From: Kiritimatiellia bacterium
Lineage (GTDB): Bacteria > Verrucomicrobiota > Kiritimatiellia > RFP12 > UBA1067
Assembly (NCBI GenBank): GCA_028701555.1
Contig: JAQVQN010000051.1
Location: 1 to 10,514, forward strand
Length of the DNA stretch: 10,514 nucleotides
Direction of reading: 5' to 3'
Shown here piece after piece: positions 6,546 to 10,514 of this stretch (its first letter is position 1; every line of letters begins with the position of its first letter). The notes beneath the pieces are model-generated. The model was not told the origin of the DNA, ran no database searches, and was given only the letters and a program-made list of their open reading frames with translations. Made by a program: the position numbers and the translations under genes.

Positions 6546-8372
6546 GTGAACACAAAAGCGATTGAACAACATGGATTCCAACTGGTCGAGCAAATCAACG
6601 AGACCAGTCGCACCATAGCTTGGAAATCGGTGCAAACCACTCTTGACCGCACCGTTATCCTTCGGATCCTGAAACCGGAGGCTGCTGCTGACCCTGCAAT
6701 CCGTGAGCATTTCTTGAAGATCGCCCGTCGCATCGCGCGCATCAAATGCGACGGTTTGGCGGCGGTCTTTGATATCGTGAGCGATGATGACTTGCATTAT
6801 GTGGTCATGGAACATGTTGACGGACCGACCATCGAGGAACTCGTCGCGCACCAGGGGCCTTTGCCATTTGAGCAGATGTTGAAGATAGCCCTGTCGGTAG
6901 CGCGTACCATTGAGCAAATGTGGAGTTCAGAGCGCATAGTTCACCGTAACCTGAAAAGCTCCACCATCCGTCTGGACGCGCGAGGTATCGCCAAAATAAC
7001 CGACTTCAGCCTTTCCATCCTGACGGACGAGGGGCCGGAAGCTTATGCGATGGACGAAGGCCACATCGTCGGCACACCGTGCTTTCTATCGCCAGAACAA
7101 GTCCAAGGGTCACTCGATCTATCCACCCTTTCCGACATGTACGCCTTGGGGGCGGTGTGCTACCACATGGCCACAGCTAAAGTGCCTTTTGAAGGCCAAG
7201 AGGTTGTCGCGATCTTGAACGCGCACCTGCATGAACAGTTGCAGCCGCCGCACATGCTGAACCCCAAGGTGCCGGCAACTTTCTCATGGTTCGTGCGGCG
7301 CTTGATGATCAAAAACCCTGAACTGAGATACCGGACCTGGGACGATGTCATTAAAGATATCTTGCGGCAGACGGAAGGCCAGACCCCGCTGTGCGTCTGC
7401 CCTTACGACACATCCGTCAGCACGGTCATGAACTTTACCGATACCGGCGGCAGCGGCGGCGAAGCCGGACAGTCTGGCCCACGCATACGTTTGCGGCGCA
7501 AACGCCAATTGCAGGAACTGACCGCATATCAGTCGAAAACGCTCGCAGATGATCACGCCCAGGATATCCGTCGGGCCACCCGTTCCAAAGAGGGTGTGCT
7601 GTGGTTAGCTCTGGTGCTCTGGCTGCTGCTAGTATTCTGGTACCGCGCCGCCTATGAGACCGCGTCCGCAGAGACATCCGACACGTCCGCAACTGTTACT
7701 GAAAGCCCGGTATCAGATTCTCCGCCGTTAGCAGGCAACGGGGAGGATATCCGCATCTTCGCGGAATCTGCCGAACAGGGCTTTGCAACAGACACAGACA
7801 AACCTTCGCTGGAAACAAACGACGCGAAGGTGACAACGGCTGCCACGGCACCAGATGCCACCGTTTCACCGTCTGCCGAAACCCTGCCGCCCCTTTCGCC
7901 TGAACTGGCAACCGCTCTGGCCGAGACGCTCTCCCGAGGCGACGTGCGAAATGCCCGCGCAATTCTGCAGGCCGATACAACCGCATTCCAGCAACAAGAA
8001 GAGTTTTTGACCTTCCTTGAACAAATGCCCGACCCCGACTCGTTGGTGGCCGATTATCTGAAGTCTCAGATAGGCAAACCGCTGGTGCTGGAACACAACG
8101 GTGCACAACGCACCGTCATACCGCGCGGTGTCGAAAACGGCATAATCCACCTTGAGGCAGGCGGTCGGGGGGTTGAAATGCCGATCAGCCGCCTCTCGCC
8201 CGACACAAAACTGCGCTGGATGGAAATGCCCGCCGACCCGCCATCGCTTGCCGCCTATTGCCTTACCTTGATGCGTACCGAGCGACGCGACGAAGTCCAC
8301 GGACTGGCAATAAAGTGCCCTCCTTTGACCGGACTGCTGATTGAGGCCGCAAGGCTGGCCAACTCAAATTGA
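6546..8372 (+). CDS. Transmembrane Ser/Thr-kinase-fold protein, predicted pseudokinase
   Basis: From GTG 6546 the protein has 608 residues (TTG 6471 would add 25). GTG has GGAAG 10 bases upstream; the TTG has no ribosome site. Residues about 10-278 follow a bacterial Hanks-type kinase: hinge VVMEHVDGPT, catalytic-loop region IVHRNLKSS, activation-loop anchor ITDFS, GTPCFLSPEQ, SDMYALGAV and the late Arg in RYRTW. The glycine loop has no glycines, the VAIK Lys is Arg40, the helix-C Glu is Ile59, the HRD Asp is Asn135 and the loop Asn is Thr140; only the DFG Asp (153, as DFS) persists. Catalysis is therefore unlikely. A single membrane helix lies at about 350-370 after a basic stretch, then a Ser/Thr/Ala/Pro-rich linker (about 372-450) and a folded-looking periplasmic region (about 452-608) with an SHD1-like beta segment near 510-560. 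A signalling or scaffold role is inferred. It converges with the isomerase gene, 4 bp between stops. Confidence 0.88.
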   Translation: MNTKAIEQHGFQLVEQINETSRTIAWKSVQTTLDRTVILRILKPEAAADPAIREHFLKIARRIARIKCDGLAAVFDIVSDDDLHYVVMEHVDGPTIEELVAHQGPLPFEQMLKIALSVARTIEQMWSSERIVHRNLKSSTIRLDARGIAKITDFSLSILTDEGPEAYAMDEGHIVGTPCFLSPEQVQGSLDLSTLSDMYALGAVCYHMATAKVPFEGQEVVAILNAHLHEQLQPPHMLNPKVPATFSWFVRRLMIKNPELRYRTWDDVIKDILRQTEGQTPLCVCPYDTSVSTVMNFTDTGGSGGEAGQSGPRIRLRRKRQLQELTAYQSKTLADDHAQDIRRATRSKEGVLWLALVLWLLLVFWYRAAYETASAETSDTSATVTESPVSDSPPLAGNGEDIRIFAESAEQGFATDTDKPSLETNDAKVTTAATAPDATVSPSAETLPPLSPELATALAETLSRGDVRNARAILQADTTAFQQQEEFLTFLEQMPDPDSLVADYLKSQIGKPLVLEHNGAQRTVIPRGVENGIIHLEAGGRGVEMPISRLSPDTKLRWMEMPADPPSLAAYCLTLMRTERRDEVHGLAIKCPPLTGLLIEAARLANSN

Positions 8373-8376
8373 AACG

Positions 8377-9210
8377 CTACCCGCGCTCAATTACCGCCAC
8401 CGCCTTAAGCTCGTCCAGACGTGCGTTGACACAATCAGCGCAAGCTTGCTCGTGCAACTGTTTTTTCAAATCCTCTTTGATTTCGTGGTATTTTAATTTT
8501 TGCGGCTCCAAACGCTCCACCACCTTGACCAGATGCAGTGTGCTAAAGCCCAGGTCGATCACGTCGCTGACCTCGCCGACACCAAGCTTCCAGATCTTTT
8601 CCTCCGCCTCGCCCGGCAGTTCCCCGCGCGACACTGTCGCGAGAATTCCGTAATCACGCTTAAAGGTATCGGAGTGCTCGATCAGGGCCGCCGCCCAATC
8701 AAGCACGCCTTTGCTTAAATCCGATTTAAGCTCCAGCATTTCCAAATAAACTTGAGCTTTGCTTTCAGCGTTTAAATGACGGCAAACGTGCGACAGGCGC
8801 AACGCTTCTGGAGCAACAAACAGTTCCGGATGCGTGTCATAGTATTCCCGCATGGCCTGCCCGTCAGGCATAGCCACGCCCTTGCGTATCTCTTTCATCA
8901 TCAACCGCTGCTGCAGATTCGCGCTTGCCCGCGCGCGCTGACGGTCTTGCGGCAAATTGTTGTACAATTCCGCGTTCTTTTCTATCTCTTTCAGCACCCG
9001 CTCCTCTGAAGGGACTGGCTGCGTGGCGACCGCCGCCTCACGAAAAAGCTCTTCCTCAATCAGATTCTCAACCGCCCATTCACGGAGCTGCGCTTCATCC
9101 GGCTCCGCGCCCTCACTCTTCACATACCGATCATAATCTTCCTGCAGCCTTGTTATCTCTGCCTGAATCTCGTTTTCGTTGATCTCGACCCCGTTGACTC
9201 TTACCGCCAT
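8377..9210 (-). CDS. Parvulin-type peptidyl-prolyl cis-trans isomerase (SurA/PpiC/NifM-like), no signal peptide
   Basis: A 277-residue protein. The N-terminal half is helical and charged, with a SurA-like opening VNGVEINENEIQAEITRL (5-22). The parvulin domain covers about 135-235: His141 in LRLSHV, SRGELPGEAEEKIWKL (194-209), GEVSDVIDLGFSTLHLVKV with His226 (212-230). Both histidines usual in parvulins are present, but the common GGDLG turn is changed to RDYGIL (185-190). There is no signal peptide or membrane segment, so unlike SurA it appears cytoplasmic, more like NifM or a trigger-type helper. A C-terminal CxxC (257-260) is in the last helix. It would assist folding of a client protein; the client is unknown. 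The start at 9210 has GGGG 7 bases upstream. The gene runs into the pseudokinase gene tail to tail, with a 4-bp gap and no room for a shared terminator outside the coding regions. Confidence 0.85.
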   Translation of the reverse strand: MAVRVNGVEINENEIQAEITRLQEDYDRYVKSEGAEPDEAQLREWAVENLIEEELFREAAVATQPVPSEERVLKEIEKNAELYNNLPQDRQRARASANLQQRLMMKEIRKGVAMPDGQAMREYYDTHPELFVAPEALRLSHVCRHLNAESKAQVYLEMLELKSDLSKGVLDWAAALIEHSDTFKRDYGILATVSRGELPGEAEEKIWKLGVGEVSDVIDLGFSTLHLVKVVERLEPQKLKYHEIKEDLKKQLHEQACADCVNARLDELKAVAVIERG

Positions 9211-9225
9211 AGTTCATCCCCGTAA

Positions 9226-9288
9226 TTAAATGGTTCCGTTTACGACCGACACGCCGTGTTCTTGCAGATAACGTTTCAGATCGCTCAT
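9226..9288 (-). CDS. Possible 20-residue mini-ORF upstream of the isomerase gene
   Basis: ATG at 9288 opens a 20-codon frame (MSDLKRYLQEHG, then VSVVNGTI) ending in TAA at 9226, 15 bp before the isomerase start. An in-frame ATG at 9300 would make it 24 residues. The peptide looks protein-like (amphipathic start, no rare-looking run) and could be a leader peptide, a small translated regulator or the tail of a decayed gene. There is no clear ribosome site, and a frame this short can occur by chance. Confidence 0.25.
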   Translation of the reverse strand: MSDLKRYLQEHGVSVVNGTI

Positions 9289-9436
9289 GCTTACTCTCAT
9301 CTTTTGAGACAAACAACCTAGCAAAAGCTAAGCTGACAAATCACTGTTAGTTCGAATCCTGCGGCTTACTTACATTGCGCATGCCGGTCCATGCAAGTAT
9401 GGCAGGATGTCCACCATGGTTAGGTAATTGCCGGAG

Positions 9437-10514
9437 TCATTCAGTCGGTTCGTATTCCTCCGGAAACCAGGTGCGGTAGTAATTATCCCGATTCCAGGTG
9501 TTACCGGCTGAGGCGAAATCGCAGAAGAAAACCGTCGCATGATTGGCCCCTTCCGGATTCGCATGGTGTGAACCAATTGGCAGCGTTGCCGAAAAAGCCA
9601 TCCAGAAATCATCAGACGGCGTCCGGACAGCCGTAAAAGTCGACATGCGCTGTCCGTCCTTAATCCCTCTACGGTACGGCTCCGTAAGATCGCCGTCGTT
9701 GAAACGGCTGTCGCGGGCAAAGAGAATCGGACCGCGGGTAAATGCAATGTTGTGGTCAAGCTTATGCGCAATTACCGGCATTTCGAACCTCAGCTCCACG
9801 ATATCACCAAGCTTCCATTCATGAGCAATTGTAAAATATTCGCCAGCCTTGACATCCTGCATGACCTTCCCGTTTAACCTGACATCGGTTTTCTCGCTCC
9901 AGGCAGGAATGCGCAGGCGTAGTTTCAATTCACCTGTAGTGTGGCTGACAATTCGGGCGTAATTCGAACGTGGATAAAGCGAATACATGTCGAAGGCGAC
10001 CTTCTTGCCGCTCTTAACAATGACGCCCTTCACTAGTGCTGATGCGTAGAAGTTGAATACAGCCGCATCGTCCGTTGTTCGGAAGAATTCCTTCAGGAAG
10101 CAGAGGAAACCCCTCGGGCCGTTCGCCGTGCAGCAGTCGGTATGCATGTAGCAATGGTGCTGTCCATGATAGCGGTTGCCGGAAAGCGGAGTGTAGCCGG
10201 CGAACTCCGAACCGTCCGCCTTCATCGCGCCGAGATACGCATTGTAAAACGTGCGCTCGAGTTCATCCGCCCACTTTGGGTCACCCGTAAGACCGAGAAG
10301 TTTTTCGCAGAACCGCATCCATGTAGTAGTCACGCACGTTTCCTGCAACCGAAGATACGGGAGATGCTGTTTCTTCGCGCCGTGGAACCAAGCTTCCGAA
10401 CAAGCACACCCTCCGGCAAGATTAATTTCCTCTTTGATGATGTCGTTTCCGGTCGCGACCGCCGCGTCCAAAAGGTCCCTGCGCCCCGTCACCTCGAAAT
10501 ATTCGAGCATCCCC
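9437..10514 (-). CDS. DUF1680 / GH127-type beta-L-arabinofuranosidase-like glycosidase (partial, C-terminal part)
   Basis: The frame is open to the window edge (GGG before the ATG at 10510), so the N-terminus is missing; DUF1680 proteins usually have 600-700 residues and about 359 are present. Counting from the Met at 10510, GGCACSEAWFHG (33-44) matches the region of the acid/base Glu, LQETC (55-59) and DCCTANGPR (125-133) give the Glu57, Cys59, Cys126, Cys127 cluster that in GH127 HypBA1 binds zinc and supplies the nucleophilic Cys. The C-terminal beta domain shows LRLRIPAWS and VRLNGK, standard for the family, and PILFARD further on. Members remove beta-L-arabinofuranose or related sugars from plant or glycoprotein glycans; the exact linkage cannot be told, and GH146-like specificity is an alternative. 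It is on the same strand as the isomerase, 226 bp upstream of it, so it is probably a separate unit. Its relation to the sugar operon is by theme only. Confidence 0.9.
   Translation of the reverse strand, partial: GMLEYFEVTGRRDLLDAAVATGNDIIKEEINLAGGCACSEAWFHGAKKQHLPYLRLQETCVTTTWMRFCEKLLGLTGDPKWADELERTFYNAYLGAMKADGSEFAGYTPLSGNRYHGQHHCYMHTDCCTANGPRGFLCFLKEFFRTTDDAAVFNFYASALVKGVIVKSGKKVAFDMYSLYPRSNYARIVSHTTGELKLRLRIPAWSEKTDVRLNGKVMQDVKAGEYFTIAHEWKLGDIVELRFEMPVIAHKLDHNIAFTRGPILFARDSRFNDGDLTEPYRRGIKDGQRMSTFTAVRTPSDDFWMAFSATLPIGSHHANPEGANHATVFFCDFASAGNTWNRDNYYRTWFPEEYEPTE

Noticed and set aside
6471..6548. TTG at 6471 as the start of the pseudokinase gene
   Set aside because: No ribosome site precedes it and the extra 25 residues resemble nothing in the kinase fold; GTG 6546 is preferred, though not proven.
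9341..9365. tRNA-like T-loop GTTCGAATCC near the end of the gap between the glycosidase and isomerase genes
   Set aside because: The bases flanking the loop do not form a T stem, no anticodon or D arm and no matching 5' acceptor strand were found, and there is no CCA. A decayed tRNA or attachment remnant is possible but not supported.
9375..9436. GCATG/CATGC hairpin after the glycosidase stop as an intrinsic terminator
   Set aside because: The stem is only 5 bp and no T-tract follows on the relevant strand.

Overview
This is a Gram-negative-looking bacterial window. No marker gene fixes the taxon. The mix of a RhaT-family sugar symporter, a DUF6786-like mutarotase-type protein, a UlaG-like metallo-hydrolase, a LacI/AraC-fused (XylR-type) regulator, a DUF1680 glycosidase and a transmembrane Ser/Thr-kinase-like protein resembles saccharolytic members of the PVC group (Kiritimatiellota, Lentisphaerota, Verrucomicrobiota, Planctomycetota). 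That placement is an inference from gene content, not a phylogenetic result. Genes are fairly GC-rich and the divergent control region is AT-rich.

Positions 1-5020, minus strand: one tightly packed operon read right to left. Its order is UlaG-like MBL-fold hydrolase, zinc-dependent sugar/polyol dehydrogenase, DUF6786-like protein, RhaT-type symporter, SDR oxidoreductase, and the N-terminus of a thiamine-diphosphate-dependent 2-oxo-acid dehydrogenase-type E1 alpha subunit that leaves the window at base 1. Gaps are 28, -4, 1, 32 and about 7 bp. Together these suggest import of a (deoxy)sugar, anomer handling, oxidation, lactone hydrolysis, a second oxidation and finally a ThDP-dependent step. 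No kinase, isomerase, aldolase or dehydratase of a standard rhamnose or xylose pathway is in view.

Positions 5021-5186: divergent AT-rich control region with three ACGCAA direct repeats at helical-turn spacing. Positions 5187-6392, plus strand: XylR-type regulator, the obvious candidate to control the operon.

Positions 6546 (or 6471)-8372, plus strand: a membrane-anchored protein with a protein-kinase fold that has lost nearly every catalytic residue, so a predicted pseudokinase, with a periplasmic C-terminal region. It converges with a signal-less parvulin-type peptidyl-prolyl isomerase (8377-9210, minus). A possible 20-24 residue mini-ORF lies just upstream of the isomerase.

Positions 9437-10514, minus strand: C-terminal half of a DUF1680/GH127-type beta-L-arabinofuranosidase-like glycosidase with its Glu-Cys-Cys-Cys zinc site intact. 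It fits the sugar-scavenging theme but is separated from the operon by the kinase/isomerase pair.

Points most worth a second look: the degenerate kinase, the Phe in place of the catalytic Tyr in the SDR, the heptanucleotide tandem repeat inside the start of the E1 gene, and the unusual enzyme combination in the operon.
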